A stretch of 17,261 bases of DNA from Discostella pseudostelligera (Eukaryota > Bacillariophyta > Thalassiosirophyceae > Thalassiosirales > Thalassiosiraceae). The translations under genes and the position numbers were made by a program. Positions 9,233-17,261 of the stretch are shown here, piece by piece. Position 1 is the first letter of the stretch, and each line of letters opens with the position of its first letter. Where the stretch lies: positions 1 through 17,261 of the forward strand of contig JALLBK010000233.1 of NCBI GenBank assembly GCA_036940085.1, given 5' to 3'. Under the pieces are notes generated by a model. The model did not search any database and was not told the origin of the DNA. It saw only the letters and a program-made list of their open reading frames with translations.

Positions 9233-9561
9233 GAAATCATGAGATTCATACTAAGATTTTATAAGCTACAGAAGTAACGAGAGTGCCAACATCGCAACGT
9301 TGAGTGCAAGATCTACAAAAAGAATCATATGTCCCAGGACACATTTGCTGACTATAGGTTCTCAATTTCGTAGCCATGTAGAGATGGATTGACGCAACTC
9401 CTCCCTTAATGATGGACATTGTTTGCTGATGTATTTGATGCATACATTCATTATCAGACTCAGCAAATTCTTTCCAGTGAATGAATTGAATACAATGAGT
9501 TCAGTACATGGCAGTTGTTTCGAAGATTCTCTTCCTCTTCCGATTCGTTTCATGCATATCA
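9233..9561. other. Intergenic region between two convergent genes
   Basis: This AT-rich stretch lies between the stop of the adenylate kinase fusion and the stop of the carbamoyltransferase gene, so it should hold both 3' untranslated regions. I see no RNA gene, repeat or convincing reading frame in it. Confidence 0.6.
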
Positions 9562-12500
9562 TCACCAGCTTATCAATGTATGCTCATAAAGCCTCACCAG
9601 TCTTCGAATGATATTCTCCAATAAGAGCTGATCATCGTCTGTGATTTTATCATAGTTTTCATCCTCGTTCATGGAAGTAAATTGGGTCATAATTTCATTC
9701 ACTCCCATCGTCCCATCGCACACCCCCAAAAGTTGGCCTTCGAGATCATCCAGTAATTCAAACCAGCCGCCGTCCATTTCGTTGTGCATTGGTCTATCGG
9801 GCATCTGAACAAGTGTCTTCGAGTCTATTGAGTTATCATCGTCTCCGCCAATACCAGCCGAAAATGTAGTCTTGTAATTAACCGTACCTGCTCTCGTAGG
9901 GAAAGACGGCGGAGTCATCATTCCATTTTGTTGCTCCTCTCCTAGTAACGTCCGTATGTTCGCATTCTTACGTTTGATTACATAATCTCCCATTACAAGC
10001 ATCTCGATTGTTCCCATGGAGGAGAGGAAGCTTCGTATTGCATTCCGCGGCGTTTCGACTATCGGCTCACTTTTCAGAGTATTGAAGCTCGTGTTCAACA
10101 CCATTGGGACTCCAGTTGCCTTGAAGAAGGCAGAAATTAGTCGATGATAGTATGGCTCTGCGGATTTCGTTACCGTCTGCAATCGCGACGAACCATCCAC
10201 GTGAGTAACAGCTGGAATCATATCCCTCTTCGCATCTTTAACCTGCGCCGTTATACTCATGTATGGACTAACATTGTTGTGAACGTTTGCTGCGTGTGCA
10301 CCCAGATCAAACCAGTCCGCTGCCTCCTCTGCCAAACAACTTGGAGCAAATGGGCGAAAGCTCTCACGCTTCTTTACAAATTCATTGATAAATCGTACCA
10401 ACCCTTTCTTTCTCGGGTCAGCCAATATAGAACGATGGCCGAGGGCACGTGGGCCAAGCTCACTACGGCCATTGTAGATTGCAACAACCCCTCCCGAGAC
10501 AAGCTCTTCTACGATCATATCATTACGTTTGGTTTCATCTTCAATTGTCTCCACCTCTAACCACGGATCTGCCCACTCAATTGCGTCTTTCATGTCAGAT
10601 AAAGTTGGCATCGGAGCGAGGTAAGGCGAGAGGGTTTCATTCCACAACAATGGACCAGCAGTTTCTTGCACAGTCGATACAAATTCACTTCCTCCAAACA
10701 AACCAAATGCGCAACATCCGATCGCAATGCCATCATCACCGGGGTAGGGAGGAATGAAAGTGTTTTCAAATCCCAGCTCTCGACTCAGACGACCGTTCAA
10801 TACAGAGTTTAGTGCAACACCACCCGCCAAGCACAGATTAACTTCGCCAGTTTCTTTCTTAAAATGCTCAACGAAATCTATAGCAACGGATTCTAAATCA
10901 GATTGTACACGGGACGCAAGGCCAATTGCATCAAGCGCTACTTTCGTTGGAAGCTGTTTTGGTAGCGGTTTGGCGTCGTCATCCATGTTGTCGGCATTGT
11001 CGCTGCTTTTTGGTGGCACGTAATCATTGTCGTCAAAGTCATACCTCTTAGTACGGATCATATTACCCTGTTCATCAAACATATCTGGATCAACTCTTGC
11101 AACAAATGGCATGCTCATCATTCGATTCTTATTTATCTTCAGCCCTCCATCTTTTTCATCGTACAATCTTCCCTCCATTATAGGTTCATCGATCGTGCTC
11201 GATGTAATTTGTTGAGAGTTCTTTCCATCGATGTTACTTTCCCAAACATGACCTTGCCATGGAGCAAGACCCATGACCTTACCGCTATTTGAAAATGGAG
11301 CAAAGCAGCAGTGAGAAATAATGTATGTATAAAAAACTGTCAAGTGCTTCATATGTGTTCTATTCTCACCAAGCATTCCAATCACCAAAGATGTGCGACG
11401 AAGCTCTTGAGTACACTGCTCCCAAAGAGTTCATGTTCTCGAATCCATGGTTGTAGAGAGTTGGCGGGGTATTTTCTTCAGTAAATCTCTTGAATACTGG
11501 CTGCGAGCGATGAATGATAGGAGTCAGTCACAATAGTGATGAGTGGTGCACCGAAGTTAATGTTCCATCAGCCTATGTTCATTGCCTTACCTTGATCGTC
11601 AAACGTTGCCTCCCATCCTTGCAAAATGTATACACTGATTCCGCCTCTCTCCAATCAAAGTAGCTAGTCTTTGCCCTCTCCTCTATATCCGAAGGAATGA
11701 ATTGTATTGCCTTGTCGATATCATCAACCTCACATAGGGTAAAATCGGACACATACGTCACATCCTTACACTCTTTCGCACGCATCATCGTTCTGAATGT
11801 CTCACCCATACCATCCATAACCACAATCAATCCAGTGTCAAATGAACATTGTGCCGCGGCACTATAGGCATGTGCTAAATGATGACTCAATTCTAATTTG
11901 TCCTCGACGGAATCTAACAAATTGTATTCATCGGAATATCCAATCTCAACACCTCCATTGATCCCTAGCCCCTCCTCCCATTCCATATGCTGTACATTCG
12001 ATTCAATAAAGGGCAGGATACGATGATGATGATTGTTCATAACGACTTTGACAATATTTTCCATATCGAGATTCAATTCCTCAAGACATAATTCAACGAG
12101 AGTGGCGACGTTCCCCCCATCATGTTTTTTACGGGTGATACGTTCTTTGGAGAGGGCGAATAGTACTTGTCCGGTGGTGGCATCGGCAGCGCATAGGGTT
12201 GTGTCATGAGAGTATTTGTTGATACCGAGTACGAGCTTGGTGCTGGGGTCGAGCGGTGGTGACGTTTGTGGATCATCGTCGTCGTATTCATCGTCGTTGA
12301 TGTTGGAGTCATCATCATCGGTGTCGTACATGTCGAGATTGAATGGAGTGGAGCGAAGTACTACAAGCGACGGATGCCTTGGCGGACATGATGCGGATGC
12401 AGGCGATCGCACTGCTAAAACATCATGGAAAAGTACTCGCCGCTTTTGTTCTACTGTGGCCACCAACAACTTCGACGACGATGATGTTGTGGTAGCACTG

Positions 12501-12577
12501 AATGCATTTAGCAAGATGATTGATGAATTGAATGTTGTGGCAAATAATGCCAACCGGCGCACAAGTGAGGTCACCAT
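9562..12577 (-). CDS. NodU/CmcH-type O-carbamoyltransferase with C-terminal PqqD-like tail (three exons)
   Basis: Exons on the minus strand are 12577-11591, 11500-11370 and 11284-9562, giving 946 residues. This family moves a carbamoyl group from carbamoyl phosphate, through carbamoyl-adenylate, onto a hydroxyl of a small molecule (NodU, CmcH, TobZ). The Kae1-like half starts at LGINKYSHDTTL (about residue 96) and carries the metal-binding HHLAHA at 232-237, MDGMGE, and GKVMGLAPW after exon 2. The second half has CLAGGVALNS and the YrdC-like signature YNGRSELGPRALGHRS (643-658) with FRPFAPS. Known members are about 550-600 residues; this one adds an N-terminal leader, an acidic insert (about 440-490) and a tail. 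The last 65 or so residues (FELLDDLEGQLLGVCDGT, then VNEIM) resemble PqqD-like domains. ATG 12577 was chosen; the frame opens earlier only at a TTG. The start MVTSLVRRLALFATTF with a following LLNAFSA looks like a signal peptide. The substrate is unknown. Confidence 0.88.
11285..11369 (-). other. Intron 2 of the carbamoyltransferase gene
   Basis: 85 bp, donor GTGAGA, acceptor CAAATAG, phase 2 on the minus strand. Removal joins FGDWNA to CGKVMGLAP, a conserved stretch of the family. Confidence 0.88.
11501..11590 (-). other. Intron 1 of the carbamoyltransferase gene
   Basis: 90 bp, donor GTAAGG, acceptor TCGCAG, phase 0 on the minus strand. Removal joins QRLTIK to PVFKRFTEEN, restoring one frame into the short middle exon, which ends NSLGAVYSRASSHIFGDW. 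Confidence 0.85.
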
Positions 12578-12894
12578 GGATACAATCCTACTCCAAGCTG
12601 TGTGCGATCCAACAAGATGTGATGTCCGTAGAACCAAGGCGAGCTATCAAATATTGAATCTATGCGGTGAATGAATGAGTGGTGAGATAGACGATGACGG
12701 TGATCGGTGATGGATGAATCGATGGATCGGAGGCAAACGATGGTTGGCGAGGATTAAGCGAACACCAGATGTTCTTACACGTGGAATACATTTTGGAGGG
12801 CTCGAGATCCAACCGTATTGATCGATCGACGGAGGGGATTGGCAGTTAATACCCGACCATATTAGTCATCGTTACACTCCTTCTCAATCAACCA
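12578..12894. promoter_or_regulatory. Intergenic region: mTERF 3' end and carbamoyltransferase promoter
   Basis: Both flanking genes are on the minus strand, so this stretch should contain the mTERF 3' untranslated region and the upstream region of the carbamoyltransferase gene. GATCGAT-type words recur (about 12718-12728 and 12817-12828). No other gene is visible. Confidence 0.5.
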
Positions 12895-15117
12895 CTAATC
12901 GATAGGGCGCCCGGTCTTCAACCATCTATCAAATTGAGAACTGAATTTCAACCGTGGCCCCGCCTCCTCCTTGAAGTCCAGGTATTCCTGCAAGGAAAGA
13001 TTCATCTGACGACAAAAGACTTCATCGCTTGCACCTGCCAGAAGGTGCAATGGAGGCAACAATGCATCCTCGCTTGTAGCTTTGTTTGAAGGAAGTATAT
13101 ATTTGGGTAGGGTCATTGTTGTTGACTGTTTTGTTTCCTCGTCCCATGACAATTCCAACAAGTGTCGGTTTTCTTGTTCTCTCAGAAGGAAGTGCCACCG
13201 GGGCAATAAACGATTGTAAAGTGACGTAGCAATGTATCGGCTTCGAATGATGAATTTCGGGTGTGGCATCTCAATGGGTATACCATTTGCATCCAATCTC
13301 ACGTATCCAGTCATGTTGTAGAATGATAACGTAGGGATGATATTGCCCTCCTTGCTGAGCGTTAGTATTTGCGGATACTCGCGAAGATTATCCGAGACAT
13401 TGCTAAACCTTCTACTCCTTCCATCACCGATATCACCGTCGTTGTTGTATGATGCTGCCGACGCAATGTTCTCGCCCCACAAGTTGGCAAGGAATTCCAC
13501 CTTGGGTATGATATTGTTTGTAAGACTCAATGAATATGTCGATGGGGCACTTCCAAGTATTCTGGCCGCCAAGGTGATTTGCTTCTTCTCAGTTTTAGCA
13601 TCGTCGGCTTCTGCGTCGTGGACATCTGCGTAACTATCGATTCCATTGAAGTAGTCTCGCTTAGCACGTAAATTGTCAAGAGACAGGGCCAAGATCTGTG
13701 GATGCTTCAATATGCACTTTCCCAGCAATGACTTGTATTGATCATCTATCTCCTCCTCTCTACCACCAAGAATGTTGCTACTTTTGGCTCCAGTACTACC
13801 ACCATCGCCACACTCTTCTCTCATTATCTCACCAAGAATATCAATTGTCGGCCGCAAATTCCTCTCGACAGACAGTCCTAGCACGCCTGGCGCTGCCGAA
13901 ATAACATGCGCCATTTCGTCATGTGTAAAGTCGCAAGAACCGATGAGAAATCGCACCGTGGGTGCAAGGTTGGTGTGCACGTCGAGTTGCAAAAGGTTCG
14001 GATGGTTGGTTACAATCTTTGCAATGCGCTTTGTTAATTTCGATTGAGGTGAGACTATGACTTCAGACGGTGACCCTACTCCACTTGCTTCTGTTTCATC
14101 GTCGTCGTCGTATTTATTGACGAATCCATTTCCCAATAATGCATGTAGATAACGCACAACGGGCCGAACTCTACCATTTAACGATGATTGGAACAGCGTT
14201 GGATGATCCTCCTTTAATTTCGACAAGACCGAGCGGTATGTTATCCCGAGCTCATGACGTAGATATTCCTCCATGGCCATGCTGTTATTGCCTGTACTAC
14301 CGTCCGTAGTTGTATCAGTTGCATCTTCTCTCTCACTGCCATCGATGCCATCGTTGCGAAATCCCACACCTCGTACCAGTAACAAATCGGTATTCCTCGT
14401 AATTGCCTCGTAGAACATTCCTTGTCCACCAGCTTTACTACTTGTTGCTACACTAGTACTGTCATCATACAATTTCTTCAAAAACTCCACCGTGGGTATT
14501 AATTTACTATCGATCGATCGATATTGTCCCAATATCCGTGGCGACTCCTGAATTATTTTTGCTTGCAAGTGTGGTAAATTTGGAAAGGTATTTGATAAAA
14601 ACGAGAGGATGCGTTGGATGTGGATGAGTGTGAGAGGCTCTCGTCGTGGTCGTTTGGATGGTGCACGGTTGTCGATGCTACTACTACCACTGCTGCTGCT
14701 GCTGCTACTATCGATGCAACTAGCACGATATTGATACAGGTATCGCCGCGTCTTGGCCCAGCGCTCTTTCCCTCCATCGCCACTGGTTGTTGCTGCTGTG
14801 GTGGGATATGTTCGTTCCAACAGATACATAATCTCGCGAATGTCCATGATTGATTTATTTGGAGATGGGTTCATTTTCTTCGTGGCATATAATAGAGTCT
14901 GACAGCACCGACAGAAGTGGCGATGGCGTTTGTGAGAATAATTTTCGTGTAGTTGCCGACGCCAATGATTCGTAGCATCGAATGGCTGCTGGTGCGGGGT
15001 CGGATCTGGTAACAGGTGGAATGCCGCTATGTTCATGTAAGAAGTTGTAGTAGTTGTAGAGTGCATGCCGATTACGGTGACAGCCGCTGACGCCGCGAAA
15101 GTCCTTTTCAATTTCAT
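12895..15117 (-). CDS. mTERF-domain protein, probably organelle-targeted
   Basis: An intronless 740-residue protein of the mitochondrial/plastid transcription termination factor family, which binds organelle nucleic acids and acts in transcription, splicing or ribosome assembly. ATG 15117 is the first start in frame. Repeated mTERF helices are visible from about residue 165: FPNLPHLQAKIIQESPRIL, KLTKRIAKIVTNHPNLLQL with PTVRFL, HVISAAPGVLGLSVERNLRP, KCILKHPQILALSLDNLRAK, ARILGSAPSTYSLSL with IPKVEFL, and NLREYPQILTLSKEGNIIP. The family ending follows (IRSRYIATSLYNRLLPRWHFL). The N-terminus MKLKRTFAASAAVTVIG is signal-peptide-like. A following NIAAFHL resembles the diatom plastid ASAF-type cleavage site, so plastid targeting is possible but unproven. 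A poly-Ser tract from a CTG-type microsatellite (14690-14706) sits before the first repeats. It is divergent from UTP11 and shares its upstream region. Confidence 0.9.
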   Translation of the reverse strand: MKLKRTFAASAAVTVIGMHSTTTTTSYMNIAAFHLLPDPTPHQQPFDATNHWRRQLHENYSHKRHRHFCRCCQTLLYATKKMNPSPNKSIMDIREIMYLLERTYPTTAATTSGDGGKERWAKTRRYLYQYRASCIDSSSSSSSGSSSIDNRAPSKRPRREPLTLIHIQRILSFLSNTFPNLPHLQAKIIQESPRILGQYRSIDSKLIPTVEFLKKLYDDSTSVATSSKAGGQGMFYEAITRNTDLLLVRGVGFRNDGIDGSEREDATDTTTDGSTGNNSMAMEEYLRHELGITYRSVLSKLKEDHPTLFQSSLNGRVRPVVRYLHALLGNGFVNKYDDDDETEASGVGSPSEVIVSPQSKLTKRIAKIVTNHPNLLQLDVHTNLAPTVRFLIGSCDFTHDEMAHVISAAPGVLGLSVERNLRPTIDILGEIMREECGDGGSTGAKSSNILGGREEEIDDQYKSLLGKCILKHPQILALSLDNLRAKRDYFNGIDSYADVHDAEADDAKTEKKQITLAARILGSAPSTYSLSLTNNIIPKVEFLANLWGENIASAASYNNDGDIGDGRSRRFSNVSDNLREYPQILTLSKEGNIIPTLSFYNMTGYVRLDANGIPIEMPHPKFIIRSRYIATSLYNRLLPRWHFLLREQENRHLLELSWDEETKQSTTMTLPKYILPSNKATSEDALLPPLHLLAGASDEVFCRQMNLSLQEYLDFKEEAGPRLKFSSQFDRWLKTGRPID
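14690..14706. repeat. Trinucleotide microsatellite (CTG) inside the mTERF gene
   Basis: Five CTG copies plus CT, read on the minus strand as serine codons. Together with neighbouring serine codons it encodes a poly-Ser tract. Length variation here would change the protein without breaking frame. Confidence 0.75.
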
Positions 15118-15805
15118 TGTTTTATCGGCCGTCGACTTGATGATTGATGCCCGATGCTGCTGAGGCTGAGTTACTTAGCGAGGGCGAGCGGGAGGCGGTC
15201 GAGGTATGGTACAGTAGGCGTCGTCGTCGTCATCGTCGATGGTCGGGCGGCGGGCGTCGGCACGTCATTCGAGCTTCGAGGCAAAATAATGGCGGGAAGA
15301 AAATAATGGCGACTTCCTTCGACTCGACTCGACTCGACTCTTACTATTTTTGGCGGGAGCGAAGTTGAGTATGTGTCTTCCGAAACGCTACCAGATGGTG
15401 CCGAAAAATTCCTCTTCATGATCATGGTCTATTTTTTTAAGGAGCGCGCTTGTTAGCGGTGGGTCCGATCCATCCATCCAGCTCCGCCGCCGCCGGCCGC
15501 CGCCCACCACCAAAACTCCAGACTAGCCTCCAGCCATCACCAACAAAAACAATACCATTCGTCACCACTCTCTAAGAGAATTATTATCACCTCCCTTCTC
15601 CTCGCGTTTCTCTCTAGAGAGAGCTAGAGAGGTCTGCCACTGCTGATCTTCCTACTACAACTTCGACCCTCTCGAACCCGCGCCTCGCGTTGTATTGTTG
15701 CCGATTTGGACACCACACCGCCCGCCTACTTACTCCGGTACATCTTCAATAAGAGAGACTCACACAACTGATTTCCACACTCGAACATTCAGCAGAGCCA
15801 AAACC
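15118..15805. promoter_or_regulatory. Divergent promoter region, mTERF / UTP11
   Basis: This stretch separates ATG 15117 (-) from ATG 15806 (+). It contains TGGCGGGA at 15289-15296 and 15351-15358 (the second preceded by TTTTT, close to an E2F site), a CGACT pentamer repeat, GCCGCC-rich sequence near 15486-15506, a 14-bp palindrome TCTCTCTAGAGAGA at 15609-15622, and C/T-rich sequence just before UTP11. Shared control of the two genes is inference. Confidence 0.6.
15320..15340. repeat. CGACT pentanucleotide tandem repeat
   Basis: Four exact CGACT copies plus one base, in the region between the mTERF and UTP11 starts, followed 10 bp later by TTTTTGGCGGGAG. Confidence 0.85.
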
Positions 15806-16765
15806 ATGTCCTCCCTACGCAATGCCGTGAAGCGTATAACGCACAAGGAGCGCTCCCAGCCATCCTCACGTCAAAATCTCGGATTACTCGAGAAGAAATC
15901 AGACTATCGTCTCCGTTCTCAAGATTATCACAAAAAGTCCGACCGGCTCAAAAGTATGCGCACAAAGGCTGCCAATCGCAACCCCGATGAATTTTACTTT
16001 GGCATGCATAAATCGAAGGTGGATGGGATGAGTGGGAACAATACCGGACGACATGTCAAGACTGCGGCTGCACGGAGTGAGGAGGGGTTGGATTTTGATA
16101 CGGTTCGGGTTATGAAAGATCAGGATTTGGCATATATTCGTATGAAAAGGATGATGGATGCGAAGAAGATTGAGAGGTTGCAGAGTTCGTTGCATTATTT
16201 GGAGAACGACAACGGAGAAGACGACAATGGTTTAGGAAGGAAGAAAAAGAAGATGACGAATCGAAGGAAACACACCTTATTTGTCGAGGGAGGCCAAGAG
16301 GAGGTTCAACAATTTGATTTGGCACAACATTTTGAGACACATCCCGACCTAATCTCTCGGGCGTTTAATCGTCCACGTATCATGACATTGGAGGGTGGGG
16401 CACAGAAGATGGATAAAAAGCAAGGTGAAGACGATGACGATGAGTACGATGATGAAGAAGGTGGTAGCAACTCGCCACACCCTCATCGTCCACCACCATC
16501 GGCCAAACAACAACTCAAGGCGGCACGTCAACAACGAAAATTTGAACGTTCCATTGCCAAAGCACGTTCGGGGGCATATACCGAAATGGAAATGCGTATA
16601 GAACGGATGAATAAATTGAAAGCTGCCGAGGAACGATTGATATCGGAGCAGCATGCCAATGCCAAGGGACGGAAGAGGAAGATTGTGCGCGATGGAGACG
16701 ACGACGCGGATGGAGAAGGGAAGAGGCCAGCGGTGTACAAGTGGAGGAGGAAACGCGCGAGATAG
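15806..16765 (+). CDS. UTP11: UTP11, small-subunit (SSU) processome protein
   Basis: A U3 snoRNA-associated nucleolar protein needed for processing of 18S pre-rRNA. The frame opens upstream at a TTG, but ATG 15806 (context AAACC before it) gives [19 protein letters not shown], which aligns with the family start. Conserved blocks in order: [27 protein letters not shown] (about 25-44), [34 protein letters not shown] (about 112-136), [33 protein letters not shown], and the C-terminal [12 protein letters not shown], matching the PAIYKF ending of animal UTP11. The product is 319 residues against about 250 in animals and yeast. The extra length is a Gly/Ser insert near residue 75, and an Asp/Glu tract followed by a Pro/His stretch (about 205-235). 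It is intronless. Confidence 0.95.
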   Translation: MSSLRNAVKRITHKERSQPSSRQNLGLLEKKSDYRLRSQDYHKKSDRLKSMRTKAANRNPDEFYFGMHKSKVDGMSGNNTGRHVKTAAARSEEGLDFDTVRVMKDQDLAYIRMKRMMDAKKIERLQSSLHYLENDNGEDDNGLGRKKKKMTNRRKHTLFVEGGQEEVQQFDLAQHFETHPDLISRAFNRPRIMTLEGGAQKMDKKQGEDDDDEYDDEEGGSNSPHPHRPPPSAKQQLKAARQQRKFERSIAKARSGAYTEMEMRIERMNKLKAAEERLISEQHANAKGRKRKIVRDGDDDADGEGKRPAVYKWRRKRAR

Positions 16766-17068
16766 GAATCCAGAGAATGCGTCATGAGAGTATGTGAGAA
16801 CAGCAAGTTGTTGCAACCCACTTCCTCTCCTTTTTCCGTTTGATTCTAGGTATTGATGTGTTCAATTCGAGAGGGAATGAAGTTCATTGATGCTGTCGAA
16901 ACTGCATATGATTATCGATGTCACAAACTCAATACTATTATGTAGACTATCAATGATTACTTTTGAATAATGGGGAGGACCGCTTCATCCAATGAGAATG
17001 TCGAATGTCGAATTGGCTGGCCGAAGTGACTTTAACTGTCTCCGATCGAGAGGACGGGTGGGCGGCTG

Positions 17069-17080
17069 TGCCACGTGGCA
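17069..17080. promoter_or_regulatory. G-box palindrome 1
   Basis: TGCCACGTGGCA is a perfect 12-bp palindrome centred on CACGTG, the core bound by bZIP and bHLH factors. Its centre is 34 bp from that of the second copy. Confidence 0.55.
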
Positions 17081-17102
17081 GCTACGGCTCATGCTCATTC
17101 GA

Positions 17103-17114
17103 CTCCACGTGGAG
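17103..17114. promoter_or_regulatory. G-box palindrome 2
   Basis: CTCCACGTGGAG is a second perfect 12-bp palindrome on the same CCACGTGG core as the first. The flanking bases differ, so this is not a simple duplication. Confidence 0.55.
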
Positions 17115-17128
17115 GTCAATGATGTGCA

Positions 17129-17141
17129 TTTGGCGGGAAAA
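17129..17141 (+). promoter_or_regulatory. E2F/DP-type site
   Basis: TTTGGCGGGAAAA matches the classic E2F consensus TTTSSCGS extended with GAAA. It lies 15 bp after the second G-box. E2F sites usually control cell-cycle and DNA-replication genes; no target gene is visible within the window, and the nearest upstream gene (UTP11) ends about 360 bp before. Confidence 0.5.
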
Positions 17142-17169
17142 GATCTGTTACAGCTAATTTGGAGGATCC

Positions 17170-17235
17170 GTAGCTTCGAAACTACGAGCCGGTAGTTTCG
17201 AAATTACCGGCCTGTAATTTCGAAGCTACCGGCCT
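17170..17235. repeat. Three-unit 22-bp palindromic tandem repeat
   Basis: Units at 17170-17191, 17192-17213 and 17214-17235 each have the form GTARY-TTCGAA-RYTAC plus a six-base spacer (GAGCCG, CGGCCT, CGGCCT). The TTCGAA cores start at 17175, 17197 and 17219, exactly 22 bp apart. Each unit is a near-palindrome; unit 2 has one mismatch over 24 bases. A T6 run (17235-17240) follows. The array may continue past the window. Confidence 0.85.
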
Positions 17236-17261
17236 TTTTTACGCTACATACCCCCTTTTTA

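Larger units (their letters stand above)
16766..17261. other. Region downstream of UTP11 with palindromic sites and repeats
   Basis: The first 230 bases should hold the UTP11 3' untranslated region and show nothing distinctive. From about 17040 the sequence looks regulatory: two CACGTG palindromes, an E2F-type site, then a palindromic repeat at the window end. A gene beginning to the right of the window is likely but not visible. Confidence 0.5.

Noticed and set aside
12578..12637. 20-residue extension of the carbamoyltransferase from a TTG
   Set aside because: No ATG supports it, and starting at 12577 exposes a signal-peptide-like N-terminus.
15695..15805. N-terminal extension of UTP11 from a TTG
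   Set aside because: The ATG at 15806 gives the conserved UTP11 N-terminus and has a good context. The upstream part has no family similarity and is leader sequence.
16992..17195. 67-residue frame downstream of UTP11
   Set aside because: No domain, and it runs through the palindromic sites and the first repeat unit. It is likely a chance frame.
17170..17240. tRNA or Pol III gene suggested by GTTTCGAAAT and the following T6 run
   Set aside because: The match to the B-box consensus is weak, and there is no A-box, acceptor stem or anticodon arm. Kept only as a structured repeat.
1..17261. Transposons, CRISPR arrays, viral insertions or toxin genes
   Set aside because: I saw no transposase, reverse transcriptase, integrase or capsid motifs, no terminal repeats flanking a unit, and no spaced-repeat array. 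The carbamoyltransferase family includes a toxin-pathway member, but nothing else here supports such a pathway.

Overview
The window reads as nuclear DNA of a diatom, most likely a centric (Thalassiosirales-like) one. It holds seven protein-coding loci on both strands. Most are intronless, and the few introns are short (67-90 bp) with GTGAGT, GTGAGA or GTAAGG donors. It carries a MATH-BTB gene of the type I recall as abundant in centric diatoms, an organelle-type mTERF protein, and proteins with Gly/Ser/Asp/His-rich low-complexity inserts typical of these genomes. Taxon placement is inference; no marker gene is present.

Layout, left to right: VPS53 (+), cut by the window start (<1-3192); a class I methyltransferase resembling the FAM173 lysine methyltransferases (+, 3886-5430); convergent to it, a MATH-BTB gene broken by three frameshifts (-, 6705-5555); divergent from that, a five-exon gene for an ankyrin / EF-hand / adenylate kinase fusion (+, 7215-9232); convergent to it, a three-exon NodU/CmcH-type O-carbamoyltransferase (-, 12577-9562); an mTERF-family protein (-, 15117-12895); divergent from it, the nucleolar protein UTP11 (+, 15806-16765). 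The last 500 bases hold two CACGTG palindromes, a consensus E2F-type site and a three-unit 22-bp palindromic repeat cut off by the window end.

The genes do not form one pathway. Four are housekeeping or organelle functions: Golgi tethering, a probable organelle methyltransferase, organelle nucleic-acid binding, and the small-subunit processome. The ankyrin/EF-hand/adenylate kinase and the carbamoyltransferase with its unusual C-terminal tail are the accessory-looking genes. Several obvious long reading frames begin at GTG or TTG. For these I moved the start to the first plausible ATG, or marked the gene as partial.

The least explained items are the 22-bp repeat, whose arms pair in a closed cycle, the repeated TGGCGGGA motif found only between genes, and the two unusual domain combinations.
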